64,000 bases of DNA from Gammaproteobacteria bacterium (GTDB lineage Bacteria > Pseudomonadota > Gammaproteobacteria > Eutrophobiales > Eutrophobiaceae), in contig JAPPLI010000054.1 in the NCBI GenBank assembly GCA_028819495.1, positions 1 to 64,000 of the forward strand, in the 5' to 3' direction. Below are positions 29,894 to 40,168 of this stretch, in pieces (within the stretch, counting starts at the first letter, position 1; the number at the start of each line of letters is the position of its first letter). The position numbers and the translations under genes were made by a program. The notes below the pieces were generated by a model. The model was given only the letters and a program-made list of their open reading frames with translations, had not been told where the DNA came from and made no database searches.

Positions 29894-31918
29894 TCAGCCG
29901 GCCTTGTTGTCGTGGATTTCCAGGCTGAATTCCTTGATACGCGCGATCTCGTCGCGTATCTCCGCGGCCCGTTCGAATTCCAGGTCGCGGGCATGCCGGT
30001 ACATCTGCTCTTCCAACTGGCTTATTTTTTTCATCAGCAGGTCCGGGGGCAGTTCCATATAACCGGGTTTCTGCTCGGCGACTTTCGCGTAACGGCGCGG
30101 CTGGCCGCGCTGGTCGCTGTAAGCCCCTTCCAGGATATCGGTGACCGCCTTGCGGATGCCCTGGGGGGTGATGCCGTGCCGTTCGTTAAAGCGCTGTTGT
30201 TTTTCCCGGCGCCGTTCGGTTTCCCGAACCGCGCGTTCGATAGAGCCGGTCACGGTATCGGCATACATAATGGCCTTGCCGTTGATGTTGCGGGCGGCGC
30301 GGCCTATGGTCTGGATCAAGGTGGTCTCGGAACGCAGGAAACCTTCCTTGTCTGCATCCAGGATCGCCACCAGTGACACTTCCGGCATGTCCAGTCCCTC
30401 GCGCAACAGGTTGATCCCGACCAGCACGTCAAACACACCCAGGCGCAGGTCGCGGATGATCTCCACGCGCTCCACCGTGTCGATATCGGAATGCAGGTAG
30501 CGCACCTTGACGCCGTGTTCCGCCAGGTAATCGGTCAGGTCCTCCGCCATGCGCTTGGTCAGGGTGGTGACCAGCACCCGTTCGTTACATTCTTCGCGCA
30601 GGCGGATTTCCGACAACAGGTCATCCACCTGGGTGGCGACCGGGCGTATGTCCACGTCCGGATCGACCAGTCCCGTAGGACGGACCAGTTGCTCTATAAT
30701 CTCACCGGAGCGCTCCCGCTCATAAGGCCCGGGCGTCGCCGAGACAAACACCGTCTGCGGCGACAGGTGTTCAAACTCGTCAAAGCGCAACGGCCGGTTA
30801 TCCAGCGCGCAAGGCAGCCGGAAACCGTACTCCACGAGGTTTTCCTTGCGTGAACGGTCGCCCCGGTACATGGCGCCCAACTGGGGGACCGTCACATGGC
30901 TCTCATCCACCACCAGCAAGGCATTATAGGGCAGGTAATCGAACAGGGTCGGCGGCGGTTCGCCCGGACGCCTGCCGGACAGGTGGCGGGAATAGTTTTC
31001 TATCCCGGTGCAATAGCCGATTTCCATCATCATTTCCAGGTCAAACCGGGTGCGCTGTTCCAGCCGCTGTAATTCGACCAGCTTGTTGGCCTTGCGGAAC
31101 TGACCCAGGCGTTCTGCCAGCTCCTCCTTGATCGCTTCGATGGCATCCAGGACTATCTGGCGCTCGGTGACATAGTGGGTCTTGGGGTGGATGGTGATGC
31201 GCGGGACCTTCCGGTAGATCTCGCCGGTCAGCGGATCGAAAACGGATATGGATTCAACCTCGTCATCAAACAGCTCCACCCGTATGCCCTCGCGCTCTGA
31301 CTCAGCCGGATAGATATCGATAAGATCGCCACGGACCCGGTAGGTGGCCCGGTGCAGTTCCACCTCGTTACGGGTGTATTGCATCTCCGCCAGCCGGCGC
31401 AGGATGAAACGCTGTTCCATCCTCTCTCCCCGGTCCAGGTGCAAGACCATCTTCAGGTAGGCCTGGGGGTCGCCCAGGCCGTATATGGCGGACACGGTGG
31501 CAACGATGATGGTGTCCGGACGCTCCAGCAGGGCCTTGGTGGCGGACAGGCGCATCTGTTCTATATGCTCGTTGATGGACGCGTCTTTTTCGATATAGGT
31601 ATCGGTGGAAGGCACATAGGCTTCCGGCTGGTAATAATCGTAATAGGAAACAAAGTATTCCACGGCATTGTCCGGGAAGAACTCGCGCATCTCGCCGTAC
31701 AACTGCGCGGCCAGGGTCTTGTTCGGCGCCAGGACCAGCGTGGGACGCTGTATTTTTTCTATAAGGTTGGCGATGGTAAAGGTCTTGCCTGAACCCGTTA
31801 CGCCCAACAGCGCCTGTTGCGCGATACCGCTCGTTATCGAATGGTATAATTGCTCGATGGCCTCGGGTTGATCGCCCGATGGCGAAAAATCAGCCTGTAA
31901 TTTGAATTTCTTTGTCAT
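29894..31918 (-). CDS. uvrB: Excinuclease ABC subunit B
   Basis: A 674-residue helicase-like damage-verification protein of nucleotide excision repair. Walker A is [17 protein letters not shown], the beta-hairpin region is [18 protein letters not shown], and [20 protein letters not shown] and [20 protein letters not shown] mark helicase motifs. The C-terminal UVR motif ([20 protein letters not shown]) binds UvrC. ATG 31918 (MTKKFKLQ) matches the family start; the frame is open to 32005, but that part overlaps the divergent aminotransferase gene. Confidence 0.97.
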   Translation of the reverse strand: MTKKFKLQADFSPSGDQPEAIEQLYHSITSGIAQQALLGVTGSGKTFTIANLIEKIQRPTLVLAPNKTLAAQLYGEMREFFPDNAVEYFVSYYDYYQPEAYVPSTDTYIEKDASINEHIEQMRLSATKALLERPDTIIVATVSAIYGLGDPQAYLKMVLHLDRGERMEQRFILRRLAEMQYTRNEVELHRATYRVRGDLIDIYPAESEREGIRVELFDDEVESISVFDPLTGEIYRKVPRITIHPKTHYVTERQIVLDAIEAIKEELAERLGQFRKANKLVELQRLEQRTRFDLEMMMEIGYCTGIENYSRHLSGRRPGEPPPTLFDYLPYNALLVVDESHVTVPQLGAMYRGDRSRKENLVEYGFRLPCALDNRPLRFDEFEHLSPQTVFVSATPGPYERERSGEIIEQLVRPTGLVDPDVDIRPVATQVDDLLSEIRLREECNERVLVTTLTKRMAEDLTDYLAEHGVKVRYLHSDIDTVERVEIIRDLRLGVFDVLVGINLLREGLDMPEVSLVAILDADKEGFLRSETTLIQTIGRAARNINGKAIMYADTVTGSIERAVRETERRREKQQRFNERHGITPQGIRKAVTDILEGAYSDQRGQPRRYAKVAEQKPGYMELPPDLLMKKISQLEEQMYRHARDLEFERAAEIRDEIARIKEFSLEIHDNKAG

Positions 31919-31974
31919 AGCCTGAAATTTCCGCATTATAATACACGAACAGTCGTCCTGGAGAGGAAACCACA

Positions 31975-33159
31975 TTGGAAAACAGGGTGGCGCAGCGCGC
32001 CGCAAACATCAAACCCTCACCCACCCTTGCAGTCACCGCCAAGGCCGCGGAACTGAAAGCGGCGGGCCGGGATATTATTGCCCTGAGCGCGGGCGAGCCG
32101 GATTTCGACACCCCTGAACATATCAAGGAAGCCGCTATCAAGGCCATCCGTGACGGCAAGACGAAATACACCGCGGCAGGCGGCATGCCTGAACTCAAAC
32201 AGGCGGTTGCGGACAAGTTCCGGCGGGAAAACAACCTCGTCTATGGACCCGACCAGATCCTGGTCTCCTGCGGCGCAAAACACAGTATCTACAACGTGAT
32301 GCAGGCGCTGCTGAATCCGGGTGACGAGGTGATCATCCCGTCACCTTACTGGGTTTCCTACCCGGACATGGCAAAACTGGCAGGGGCGGAGCCCGTGGCG
32401 GTCCGGGCCGGCATCAGGCAGCGTTTCAAGATCACCGGCAAGCAACTGGAACGATCCATCACCGGGAACACGCGCCTGGTCATGTTCAACAGCCCGTCGA
32501 ACCCGACCGGTGTCAGTTATAGCGATACGGAACTGGCGGAACTCGCGGCGGTACTGGTGGAACACCCGGAAATCGTCGTCCTGACGGACGATATCTACGA
32601 GCACATCCTGTGGGGGCAGGACGGTTTCAGGAACATCCTCAACGTGTGCCCGGACCTGGCGGACAGGACGGTTGTCGTGAATGGCGTATCCAAGGCCTAC
32701 TCCATGACCGGCTGGCGCATCGGCTACCTGGGCGGCCCGCCGGCCCTGGTCAAGGCAGCGCAGAAGATCCAGTCGCAAAGCACGTCCAACCCGTCCTCCG
32801 TCTCCCAGTACGCGGCCCTGGCTGCGCTGAACGGCGACCAGACCTACATCAACGAGAGCACGGCCATCTTCAAACAGCGCCATGATTTTGTGCATGCCGG
32901 CCTGAACGCCATCGACGGTGTCGATTGCACCGCGGCCGACGGCACGTTTTACAGCTTTCCCAACATGCAGGGCGTGATCGACAGGCTGGACGGAATCAAA
33001 AATGATATAGAACTGGGCGAATACCTGCTGGAACAGGCAGAAGTCGCCCTGGTGCCGGGCTCGGCCTTCGGCGCAAAAGGCTACATGCGCCTGTCCTACG
33101 CCACCAGCATGGAAAACCTGGAGACGGCGATTGAACGATTGAGGGCTGCGCTGGACTGA
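31975..33159 (+). CDS. Class I PLP-dependent aminotransferase (aspartate type)
   Basis: A 394-residue fold-type I aminotransferase. [28 protein letters not shown], the [12 protein letters not shown] loop, [10 protein letters not shown] and the PLP lysine in [20 protein letters not shown] are all present, with R in [10 protein letters not shown] binding the carboxylate. This subgroup includes aspartate and aspartate/prephenate aminotransferases. The start is TTG 31975, preceded by GGAGAGG at a good distance; no ATG is available. It is divergent from uvrB with a short shared promoter region. Confidence 0.93.
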   Translation: MENRVAQRAANIKPSPTLAVTAKAAELKAAGRDIIALSAGEPDFDTPEHIKEAAIKAIRDGKTKYTAAGGMPELKQAVADKFRRENNLVYGPDQILVSCGAKHSIYNVMQALLNPGDEVIIPSPYWVSYPDMAKLAGAEPVAVRAGIRQRFKITGKQLERSITGNTRLVMFNSPSNPTGVSYSDTELAELAAVLVEHPEIVVLTDDIYEHILWGQDGFRNILNVCPDLADRTVVVNGVSKAYSMTGWRIGYLGGPPALVKAAQKIQSQSTSNPSSVSQYAALAALNGDQTYINESTAIFKQRHDFVHAGLNAIDGVDCTAADGTFYSFPNMQGVIDRLDGIKNDIELGEYLLEQAEVALVPGSAFGAKGYMRLSYATSMENLETAIERLRAALD

Positions 33160-33237
33160 TCTTATGTGTATAATAAAAGCCGCGTATTAGTCGCAAGAGA
33201 ATTTGGAAAACGTGAGAACGGAAAAGGAGGGAATATT

Positions 33238-33453
33238 ATGAGTATGATGAATATGGAGTTGTATGATGCGCTTATCAGCGTTAATGTACCGGAAGTAAAA
33301 GCCAGGAAAGCTGCAATGTCGATATTGGGTCATGATCAGGTCGCGACAAAGGCCGACATAGCTGAAATTAAAGCAGATATCCGCGTGCTGAAATGGATGG
33401 TCGGCGTAAACATGGCGCTGACCATGGGCCTGATATGGCATGCCGTAGCATGA
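33238..33453 (+). CDS. Small coiled-coil membrane protein
   Basis: A 71-residue protein, MSMMNMELYDALISVNVPEV, followed by a charged heptad stretch (ATKADIAEIKADIRVLKWMV) and a C-terminal helix (VGVNMALTMGLIWHAVA). The strong ribosome binding site AGGAGG seven bases before ATG 33238 supports it. Proteins of this size and layout are common as short CCDC90/DUF1640-like relatives; their role is unknown. It resembles the other tiny protein at 54860-55054 in plan but with the order of helix and coil reversed. Confidence 0.75.
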   Translation: MSMMNMELYDALISVNVPEVKARKAAMSILGHDQVATKADIAEIKADIRVLKWMVGVNMALTMGLIWHAVA

Positions 33454-33475
33454 AGGAGTTATTCCAACCAACTAA

Positions 33476-33551
33476 TCCCCGGTAGCTCAGTCGGTAGAGC
33501 GGGTGACTGTTAATCACTAGGTCGGCGGTTCGAGCCCGTCCCGGGGAGCCA
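33476..33551 (+). tRNA. tRNA-Asn (GTT)
   Basis: Acceptor TCCCCGG / CCGGGGA pairs over seven bases, followed by G and an encoded CCA. The anticodon loop CTGTTAA between GGTGA and TCACT gives anticodon GTT. D-arm and T-arm (GGTTCGAGCCC) are normal. Confidence 0.97.
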
Positions 33552-33571
33552 TTTCAATCAATCACCGGTCA

Positions 33572-33596
33572 GGGGACGGAATTCAATTCCGTCCCC
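33572..33596. terminator. Bidirectional hairpin between tRNA-Asn and galU
   Basis: GGGGACGGAATT and AATTCCGTCCCC pair as a near-perfect palindrome. It lies between the convergent tRNA-Asn and galU, and overlaps the last codons of galU (stop at 33583-33585). Confidence 0.6.
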
Positions 33597-34479
33597 GTTC
33601 CTGATTCTTTACCAGGTCACCCAGGTACGCACCAAATTCCAGGCCGATGGTCTCGTGCCTCAGTGCATATTCCACGTTCGCCTTCATGTATCCCAGGATC
33701 GAGCCGCAGTCGTAACGCCAGCCCTGGAATTCACACAGGTATACGTCTTCCTTTTCGATCAGTGTCGCAATGGCGTCGGTCAACTGTATCTCGTTGCCCG
33801 CGCCCCCGGGCGTGGTTTCCAGTAACGGCATGATAGCCGGGGTGAAGATATAGCGCCCCACCACCGCCAGGGTCGAGGGCGCCTCGGCCAGGGTGGGTTT
33901 TTCCACGATGGACTTCATCCTTCTGGCGCCGTCCGGTGCAGCGGCCGTCTCCACGATACCGTACCGGGAGACCTGCTCGCGGGCCACGTTTTCCACTGCG
34001 ACCACGCTTGAGTTACGATCCCGGTAGATCTCCATCATCTGCTGCAGGCAGGTGGTTTCCGGGTGATGCACCAGGTCATCGGGCAGGAGCACCGCGAACG
34101 GTTCGTCGCCGACCAGCGCCCTGGCGCAGAGGACGGCATGGCCCAGCCCCAGCGGCTCATGCTGGATGACGTAGTGACAGGCAATATCGGGTGGGGGGAT
34201 GTTCTTCACCCGTTCAAGCAGTCCCTGCTTGCCGCGCTGCGCCAGTTCCTGTTCCAGCTTCGGGTTGGGCCGGAAGTGATCCCGGATGATCTGTTTGCTC
34301 TCCGCAGTGACGAAGATGAGTTCCGTGATACCCGCGCTGAGCGCCTCCTCCACGGCATGCTGGATTACCGGGCGGTCCACCAGGGTCAACATCTCCTTGG
34401 CGAGCACTTTCGTGGCCGGCAGGGTACGCGTACCCAGGCCCGCTACCGGGAAAATGGCCTTGTTGATCCTGCGCGTCAT
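33583..34479 (-). CDS. galU: UTP-glucose-1-phosphate uridylyltransferase
   Basis: A 298-residue enzyme making UDP-glucose. The N-terminal nucleotide-binding motif is KAIFPVAGLGTRTLPATKVL, followed by KEMLTLVDRPVIQHAVEEAL, VLLPDDLVHHPE and the sugar-binding VEKPTLAEAPS region. It feeds the UDP-glucose dehydrogenase at 49235 and the glycan locus. It is the last gene of the pgl-like minus-strand series and lies 33 bases after the dehydratase gene. Confidence 0.95.
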   Translation of the reverse strand: MTRRINKAIFPVAGLGTRTLPATKVLAKEMLTLVDRPVIQHAVEEALSAGITELIFVTAESKQIIRDHFRPNPKLEQELAQRGKQGLLERVKNIPPPDIACHYVIQHEPLGLGHAVLCARALVGDEPFAVLLPDDLVHHPETTCLQQMMEIYRDRNSSVVAVENVAREQVSRYGIVETAAAPDGARRMKSIVEKPTLAEAPSTLAVVGRYIFTPAIMPLLETTPGGAGNEIQLTDAIATLIEKEDVYLCEFQGWRYDCGSILGYMKANVEYALRHETIGLEFGAYLGDLVKNQERGRN

Positions 34480-34512
34480 TTTCCGGCCAAGTCTCCGATG
34501 CCGATATGGCGG

Positions 34513-36408
34513 TTAAGCGACCTTGTCAATGTCAAGCGAATCACTGTCCCTGTATTGCGGAACAAGTTCCGCCAGCATGCGTTTGATATCGCCATCACCT
34601 GCCGTGTCCAGGGACTGTTCCAGCCGGGTGACCACCTGCCTCACCATGCGCCAGTCGGCGCTGGCATGTCTTGCCCGGAACACCTTGTCATTTGCGGTTG
34701 TTTCCTTGGCTTCATCCTCGTAGAACAGTTCCTCGTACAGTTTCTCGCCAGGCCGCAGGCCCACGTACTGAATTTCAATGTCCTCGCTGGGTTCCTTGCC
34801 CGAGAGGCGTATCATCTGCTCCGCCAGGTAGTCGATGCGGACCGGGTCGCCCATGTCCAGTACGTAAATCCCCCCTTCCTGTTCCACCACGCTGGCCTGG
34901 AGGATCAACTGGCATGATTCCCGGATGGTCATGAAGTAACGGGTCATATCGGGATGGGTCACCGTCAACGGCCCGCCGGCCCGTATCTGTTCCCTGAACA
35001 GCGGCACTACGCTGCCGTCGGAACCCAGTACGTTACCGAACCTGACCGTGATGTACCGCGTAGAGGAAACCGTATTCATGCCCTCGCAGTAAATCTCACC
35101 GGCGCGCTTGGTGGCGCCGAGGATATTGGTCGGGTTGACCGCTTTATCAGTGGAAATAAAGACAAACTTGTCGCAATCGAACCGGCTTGCCGCTTCTGCC
35201 GCGACCCGGGTGCCGGTAATATTATTCTTGACGGCTTCGGCAGGATGCGCCTGCAGGATGGGTACGTGTTTATACGCGGCAGCATGAAATACCATGTCAG
35301 GCCGGTAACGCTGCATAACATTCTCTGCCACCTGCCGATCACATACGTCGCCCAGGATGGTGACCAGGTTGAGCTGCGGGTGACGGTTTTCCAGTTCGGT
35401 CTGGATCCGGTACAGGTTGAACTCGCTGCGTTCAAAGACAATCAGCGCATCCGGGGCGAAGCCGGCCACCTGGCGGCACAGTTCCGTGCCGATGGAACCG
35501 CCGCCGCCGGTCACCAGGATCACCTTGCCGGACAAACCGGCCTGCATCATGGCCCGATCCAGTTCGACCTTCTCCCTGCCGAGCAGGTCCTCGATGGATA
35601 CTTCCTGGATGGCATTGACGGTGACTTGCCCGGAAATCATGTCCTCCAGTTTGGGCAGGGTTTTAAAGTCCGTCCCCGCGCTTTCGCAGATGCTCACCAG
35701 CTTCTGCATGCGGGTGGAGGACAGCGAGGGGATGGCGATGACGATCAGGTCTATGGACTGCCGCAGCGCCACTTCGGGAATGTCATCGAACCCGCCCAGC
35801 ACCTTTATCCCGTGGATCTCCCGGTTCAGCTTGTCGGGGTCGTCGTCGATCATGCCTACCGGCAGGTATTCACCCCGGGCATGTTGCAGCATGTCCCGCG
35901 CCAGCATCTGGGCAGACTCACCGGCGCCGATGATGAGGACACGTTTGCCGCCGCCGACGCGCATGCGCTGGTCCTTGAAGGAACGGTACAGCGCCCGGTT
36001 GCCGCCCAGGAACACGAAGAGCAGGAGCATATACAACGGGATAACGGACCTTGGCACGTGTTGCATCCCGGTAATGGCGAATATCACCAGGGTGGCGATC
36101 AGTGCGCCGACGTAAACCGATTTGCCGATACGTATGAAATCGTACAGGGAGGCGAAGCGCCAGATGCCGCGGTACAGACCGAAGACAAAGTAACTGAATG
36201 ACTGGCAGATGATCACTACAGGCAACATGAGGGTCGCGACCTGCAGGGAGTTTTCCGGAATCGTCCCCAGGTTGAACCTCAGCCAGTAGGCCAAGTACCA
36301 GGCTACCGGGATCATCAGCACGTCGTGGAGAAACACGCCCGCGCGGATATAACTATGCAGCGCCGAACGCGGATTTTTCAGGCCGTTGATAAAATCGTCG
36401 AACGTCAT
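34513..36408 (-). CDS. PglF/WbpM-type membrane UDP-GlcNAc 4,6-dehydratase
   Basis: A 631-residue protein. The N-terminal ~140 residues have four membrane helices (VIICQSFSYFVFGLYRGIWR region and neighbours). A nucleotide-binding CoA-binding-like domain follows (VLIIGAGESAQMLARDMLQ), then a C-terminal short-chain dehydrogenase domain with VTGGGGSIGTELCRQVAGF and STDKAVNPTNILGATKR. This is the layout of PglF, WbpM and FlaA1-like dehydratases making 4-keto-6-deoxy UDP-GlcNAc. With the next three genes upstream it forms a set for UDP-di-N-acetylbacillosamine. Its start overlaps the aminotransferase stop as ATGA (36405-36408). Confidence 0.9.
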   Translation of the reverse strand: MTFDDFINGLKNPRSALHSYIRAGVFLHDVLMIPVAWYLAYWLRFNLGTIPENSLQVATLMLPVVIICQSFSYFVFGLYRGIWRFASLYDFIRIGKSVYVGALIATLVIFAITGMQHVPRSVIPLYMLLLFVFLGGNRALYRSFKDQRMRVGGGKRVLIIGAGESAQMLARDMLQHARGEYLPVGMIDDDPDKLNREIHGIKVLGGFDDIPEVALRQSIDLIVIAIPSLSSTRMQKLVSICESAGTDFKTLPKLEDMISGQVTVNAIQEVSIEDLLGREKVELDRAMMQAGLSGKVILVTGGGGSIGTELCRQVAGFAPDALIVFERSEFNLYRIQTELENRHPQLNLVTILGDVCDRQVAENVMQRYRPDMVFHAAAYKHVPILQAHPAEAVKNNITGTRVAAEAASRFDCDKFVFISTDKAVNPTNILGATKRAGEIYCEGMNTVSSTRYITVRFGNVLGSDGSVVPLFREQIRAGGPLTVTHPDMTRYFMTIRESCQLILQASVVEQEGGIYVLDMGDPVRIDYLAEQMIRLSGKEPSEDIEIQYVGLRPGEKLYEELFYEDEAKETTANDKVFRARHASADWRMVRQVVTRLEQSLDTAGDGDIKRMLAELVPQYRDSDSLDIDKVA

Positions 36409-37574
36409 GACCGGAAGGTCCGGGTCAATATTGTCCGAATGGAGTCAGCCATTGCGGTCATCAGTGTCTCACCTATACCGGGGTGGACGGGAAAAGCAAT
36501 GGCAGTTTCCCCCAGCTCCCTGGCGTGAGGCAGACGTGGGCGCTCCTGGCCGGATGTACCCTTGTAAGCCGGTTCCTTGTAAATCTCGGGACAGATGCCG
36601 ATGTCGCAGGGAACTCCCGCAGCGCGCAGAGCACCAAGTATCCCGGCCCTGTTCCAATCCGGGTGCAACTTTTCCCTGTTCAGAAATACATAAAACCGGT
36701 AATACGCATGGCGGACGTTTGCCGGCGGCGCTGGTATCCGGAGAATGCCTATATCATGCAGGGCATCCCGCAACACCGCGACATTGCGCTTTCTTTCTTC
36801 CAGCCATGATTCCAGCCTGGTTAATTGACGCCTGCCTATTGCCGATTGCATTTCGGTCATCCGGTAATTGCTGCCCACCGATCCATGAAGGTAGGGATAA
36901 TCATGGTCGTTCCCCGGACTGCTTCTCGGGTCGCGCCCGTGATTCCTGTAAGCGGCCGCCTTTGCCCAGAGCTCTTCATCATCTGTGACAAGCATACCAC
37001 CTTCTCCACCGGTGGATATAATCTTGTCATGGCAGAAGGAAAATGCCGCAGCATGCCCCAGGGCGCCGGCCTTTACTCCGTCCACGCTAGCGCCGTGGGC
37101 CTGGGCGCAGTCCTCGATGAGATAAAGCCCTCTCTCCCCGGCCAGCTGCCGCAACCCGGCCATGTCGCAGGGCCAGCCGGCCAGGTGTACCGCCAGGATC
37201 GCGCGCGTGCTGCCGGTAATGGCGGCCCGGACAGTTTCCGGCGTGATGTTCTGGCTGTCCGGGTCAACGTCGGCAAACACCGGCCTGGCGCCGCACAATA
37301 CGATGCTGTTGGCCGTGGCGATGAATGAACGGGGGGTAGTCACCACTTCATCACCGGGGCCGATCCCCAGCGCGCGCAGGCATAATTCCAGGGCCACGGT
37401 GCCGTTGGCAACGGCCAGGCCATGATCCGCGCCGCAATACGAGGCGAATTCCTGTTCAAACGTCTTGCCTTCCGCACCATACCAGTAATTTCCCAGCCCC
37501 TGCTCCAGCACCCGGGCAACGGCTGATCTTTCAGCTTTGCTGTATACCGGCCAGGGAGGGAGATCAGGCAACAT
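36405..37574 (-). CDS. PglE-like DegT/DnrJ/EryC1 sugar aminotransferase
   Basis: A 389-residue fold-type I PLP enzyme of the sugar aminotransferase family. FASYCGADHGLAVANGTVAL, EVVTTPRSFIATANSIV, IEDCAQAHGASVDG and the PLP lysine in FSFCHDKIISTGGEGGMLVT are visible. It would transaminate the 4-keto sugar made by the dehydratase downstream. The more usual sequence before the lysine is FYPTK; CHDK here is a variant. The start lies 19 bases after the acetyltransferase gene. Substrate assignment rests on gene context. Confidence 0.87.
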   Translation of the reverse strand: MLPDLPPWPVYSKAERSAVARVLEQGLGNYWYGAEGKTFEQEFASYCGADHGLAVANGTVALELCLRALGIGPGDEVVTTPRSFIATANSIVLCGARPVFADVDPDSQNITPETVRAAITGSTRAILAVHLAGWPCDMAGLRQLAGERGLYLIEDCAQAHGASVDGVKAGALGHAAAFSFCHDKIISTGGEGGMLVTDDEELWAKAAAYRNHGRDPRSSPGNDHDYPYLHGSVGSNYRMTEMQSAIGRRQLTRLESWLEERKRNVAVLRDALHDIGILRIPAPPANVRHAYYRFYVFLNREKLHPDWNRAGILGALRAAGVPCDIGICPEIYKEPAYKGTSGQERPRLPHARELGETAIAFPVHPGIGETLMTAMADSIRTILTRTFRS

Positions 37575-37592
37575 GGTTACGGAGATCGAGTA

Positions 37593-38234
37593 TCAGTCGC
37601 CCGGTTGAGGCTGTCGAACGGGACGGGCGGGTATACCGACTGCAGTGACCCCGTCGGAAAGATCGCCAATGACGCAGGAACCGGCCCCCACCGTCACACC
37701 ACTGCCGACAGCCGTCCGGTTGATGACAACCGCGCCGACCCCCAGCCAACTGTAATCACCTATCTCCACTTCACCCCCAAGGTGTACTCCGGGGGACAGG
37801 TGCACCCCGTCGCCGATAACGCAGTCATGATCCACGGTCGCGGCCGTATTGACGATAACGGCGCGCGCGATCCGGGCAGCCGCCTGCACGACCGCCTGGG
37901 CAAAAATTACAGTACCCTCTTCTATATGAGCCGATCCAGCAACAACTGCCGTAGGATGTACCAGCGTAACCGGGTTAAATCCGGATTGCCGAAGCTGCGC
38001 GGTCAGGTCCGAACGTTTACGGTTATCGCCGATAGCAACGATAACGTCCCCGTGGTCGTTCCCCATGGACCTTGCGCTCAAAAAATCGGCAACCACCGGA
38101 TAACCATCAACGGATGTTACCTGCGGATAAGCATCATCCGCAAACATGATCTCATTCCAGTTCCCAATGGCTCTTGCAGTGTCCGCAACCACCTTGCCAT
38201 GGCCGCCGGCGCCGAAAATCAGCAGCGAGCTCAT
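37593..38234 (-). CDS. PglD/NeuD-like sugar O/N-acetyltransferase
   Basis: A 213-residue protein. An N-terminal Rossmann-like sugar-binding domain (SLLIFGAGGHGKVVADTARA) precedes a left-handed beta-helix of hexapeptide repeats. The catalytic His-Glu-type motif of PglD is matched by VDHDCVIGDGVHLSPG, whose H would be the general base. It would acetylate the 4-amino group to complete UDP-diNAcBac. The start overlaps the phosphoglycosyl transferase stop as ATGA. Confidence 0.88.
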   Translation of the reverse strand: MSSLLIFGAGGHGKVVADTARAIGNWNEIMFADDAYPQVTSVDGYPVVADFLSARSMGNDHGDVIVAIGDNRKRSDLTAQLRQSGFNPVTLVHPTAVVAGSAHIEEGTVIFAQAVVQAAARIARAVIVNTAATVDHDCVIGDGVHLSPGVHLGGEVEIGDYSWLGVGAVVINRTAVGSGVTVGAGSCVIGDLSDGVTAVGIPARPVRQPQPGD

Positions 38235-38848
38235 GATATCGAACCTTTGAACTTTTCCGCTGTCGCCATGCCTTTCTGGCTGATGCCCTCTTTCTTTATA
38301 ATTCTCACTACAGTCAACAGAATGATCCTGAGGTCCAGGAAAAAGCTGTGGTTATCAACGTACCAGAGATCCAGGCTGAATTTTTCCTCCCAGGTGATGG
38401 CGTTACGACCGTTGATCTGTGCCCAGCCGGTGATTCCCGGTTTGACCGCATGGCGGCGCATCTGCTCATCGGTATACAGATCGAGGTATTCCATCAACAG
38501 GGGGCGGGGGCCGACAAGGCTCATATCGCCCCTGATCACGTTGAATAACTGGGGCAATTCATCCAGGCTCGTCCTGCGTAGACACCTGCCGAAACCGGTG
38601 AGCCTGCCATCATCGGACAGTAACCGTCCGTGTACGTCCGTCCTGTTGTTCATGGTGCGAAACTTGTAAAAAGTAAACGGCTTGCCCCACAAACCCGGTC
38701 GTTGCTGGCGAAACAGCGCGGGACTGCCCAGGTCAATATGTACCAGTACGGCCAGCAGGGCAAGCAACGGCAACAACAGGATCGCCAGGACAAGGCTGAC
38801 GACCAGGTCGAACAGCCGTTTTATAAAATCGGACAGGTCAGCCCGCAT
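38231..38848 (-). CDS. PglC-like phosphoglycosyl transferase (initiating)
   Basis: A 205-residue monotopic phosphoglycosyl transferase. A reentrant N-terminal helix (FDLVVSLVLAILLLPLLALL) is followed by GSPALFRQQRPGLWGKPFTF, RRTSLDELPQLFNVIRGDMS (with the catalytic acidic pair) and LVGPRPLL. It attaches the first phosphosugar to undecaprenyl phosphate at the inner membrane. Its small size matches PglC rather than the long WbaP type. It overlaps the glycosyltransferase gene by 11 bases. Confidence 0.92.
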   Translation of the reverse strand: MRADLSDFIKRLFDLVVSLVLAILLLPLLALLAVLVHIDLGSPALFRQQRPGLWGKPFTFYKFRTMNNRTDVHGRLLSDDGRLTGFGRCLRRTSLDELPQLFNVIRGDMSLVGPRPLLMEYLDLYTDEQMRRHAVKPGITGWAQINGRNAITWEEKFSLDLWYVDNHSFFLDLRIILLTVVRIIKKEGISQKGMATAEKFKGSIS

Positions 38849-40076
38849 TTGTCACCAGGCATTGTTCCATAACGTCACCCAGCCGTTTCGCCAGCAGCTT
38901 CATATCGTGTTCCTGTTCAACATATCTACGCCCTCTCAAGCCCATGGCGCGCAGTTCCGCCTCACTCATTTGCGCCATCTTCATGATGGAACCTGCCAGT
39001 TCCCCAGGGTCTTCCGGCGGTACACAGATACCGGCATCCGCCTCGATGACCGGATTATTGGCGGATTCAATTGCAATAATAACAGGACGGCCCATCGCCA
39101 TGTAGTCGGGAATCTTGTTCATGCTGATTCCATATTTATACAGCGACGGCAGTTTTCTGCCGCACAACACAAAAGCCTGGGTATCCGATGCCGTTGCCGC
39201 GATGGCGTTCTTGTTGACGGGAGGATGAAAAGCAACCTGTTTCATCCCTCTTTCAGCGCAGTAATCCGCGAGTGCCTGCTTCATCGGGCCAGCGCCAACC
39301 AGATGGCATTCTATTGACGCAATACCGTGCTCCAGTTCTATGATTTCCATCGCCCGAACCAGGGTTTGCAGGTCATTGGCGGTGCCGTGGGCGCCGAGGT
39401 AAGTAATACGGAACGTATCCTGTTTCCTGTAAGCAAGGGGTTCGCCGATATTATCCAGGTTGACGCCGTTGGGTATGTGGACCACCTCCCGCGCCGGGAT
39501 GTTACGGTCCCTGACATAGTTCCCATACCCCGGCAGGACCGATACAACCCGGCAGGCCTGCCGGCACAACCACCTTTCCAGCATGCCGAGCAATACGGCG
39601 AACGGGCCGTTCCTGCGGGTGCGGCCGAACGCGATGAGGGTTTCCGGCCAAATGTCGCGCACCTCGAAAATAAAAGGGACCCGGTAACGCCGCGCCAGCA
39701 ACGCCCCGGAGGCGGCTGCAAGGGGGTGGACGGTGGAACCGATGACCAGGGAAGGCGGTTCCAAGTCTGCGGTCGACTTTCCAACCAGGGCCTGCCAGGA
39801 ATATGCAAGCATATTGACCATGCGCCCGATGCCGTTGCCCTGGTACCCGGGCGTTTTCAACCAGCGGAAATTGACTCCGCCGATGGTTTCCGACCTGGCA
39901 TGTTCATGTTTTTCCAGCCTTTGTTTCTGCGTATTCAACTCGACACTGGCCGCGAATATCCAAGTATTCCAGCCGAGATCGCGCAGGTGTCTCGCCAGGT
40001 CGTAATGACGCGTGCTGCCTGAACCCGCAGGCGACTGGGCGTAATGATTGATTATCCAGACAGTCCGGCCAGACAT
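38838..40076 (-). CDS. Family 4 glycosyltransferase
   Basis: A 412-residue GT-B transferase. The N-terminal domain starts VWIINHYAQSPAGSGSTRHY; the C-terminal nucleotide-binding domain has TYLGAHGTANDLQTLVRAME and the motif around DYMAMGRPVIIAIE-NNPVIEADAG. The opening resembles WbuB-type enzymes. It probably adds a second sugar to the lipid-linked diNAcBac. It is the first gene of the minus-strand operon running to galU, and divergent from the polymerase/ligase gene across 92 bases that must hold both promoters. Confidence 0.88.
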   Translation of the reverse strand: MSGRTVWIINHYAQSPAGSGSTRHYDLARHLRDLGWNTWIFAASVELNTQKQRLEKHEHARSETIGGVNFRWLKTPGYQGNGIGRMVNMLAYSWQALVGKSTADLEPPSLVIGSTVHPLAAASGALLARRYRVPFIFEVRDIWPETLIAFGRTRRNGPFAVLLGMLERWLCRQACRVVSVLPGYGNYVRDRNIPAREVVHIPNGVNLDNIGEPLAYRKQDTFRITYLGAHGTANDLQTLVRAMEIIELEHGIASIECHLVGAGPMKQALADYCAERGMKQVAFHPPVNKNAIAATASDTQAFVLCGRKLPSLYKYGISMNKIPDYMAMGRPVIIAIESANNPVIEADAGICVPPEDPGELAGSIMKMAQMSEAELRAMGLRGRRYVEQEHDMKLLAKRLGDVMEQCLVTNAG

Positions 40077-40168
40077 TATTTATAATGGTACCGCTACGTC
40101 GCTGCTTTGGTTTGGTAATGCAAGTTAAAATTCGTGAATATCATCGTCCGGTCCGTAACGCCTGAAAC

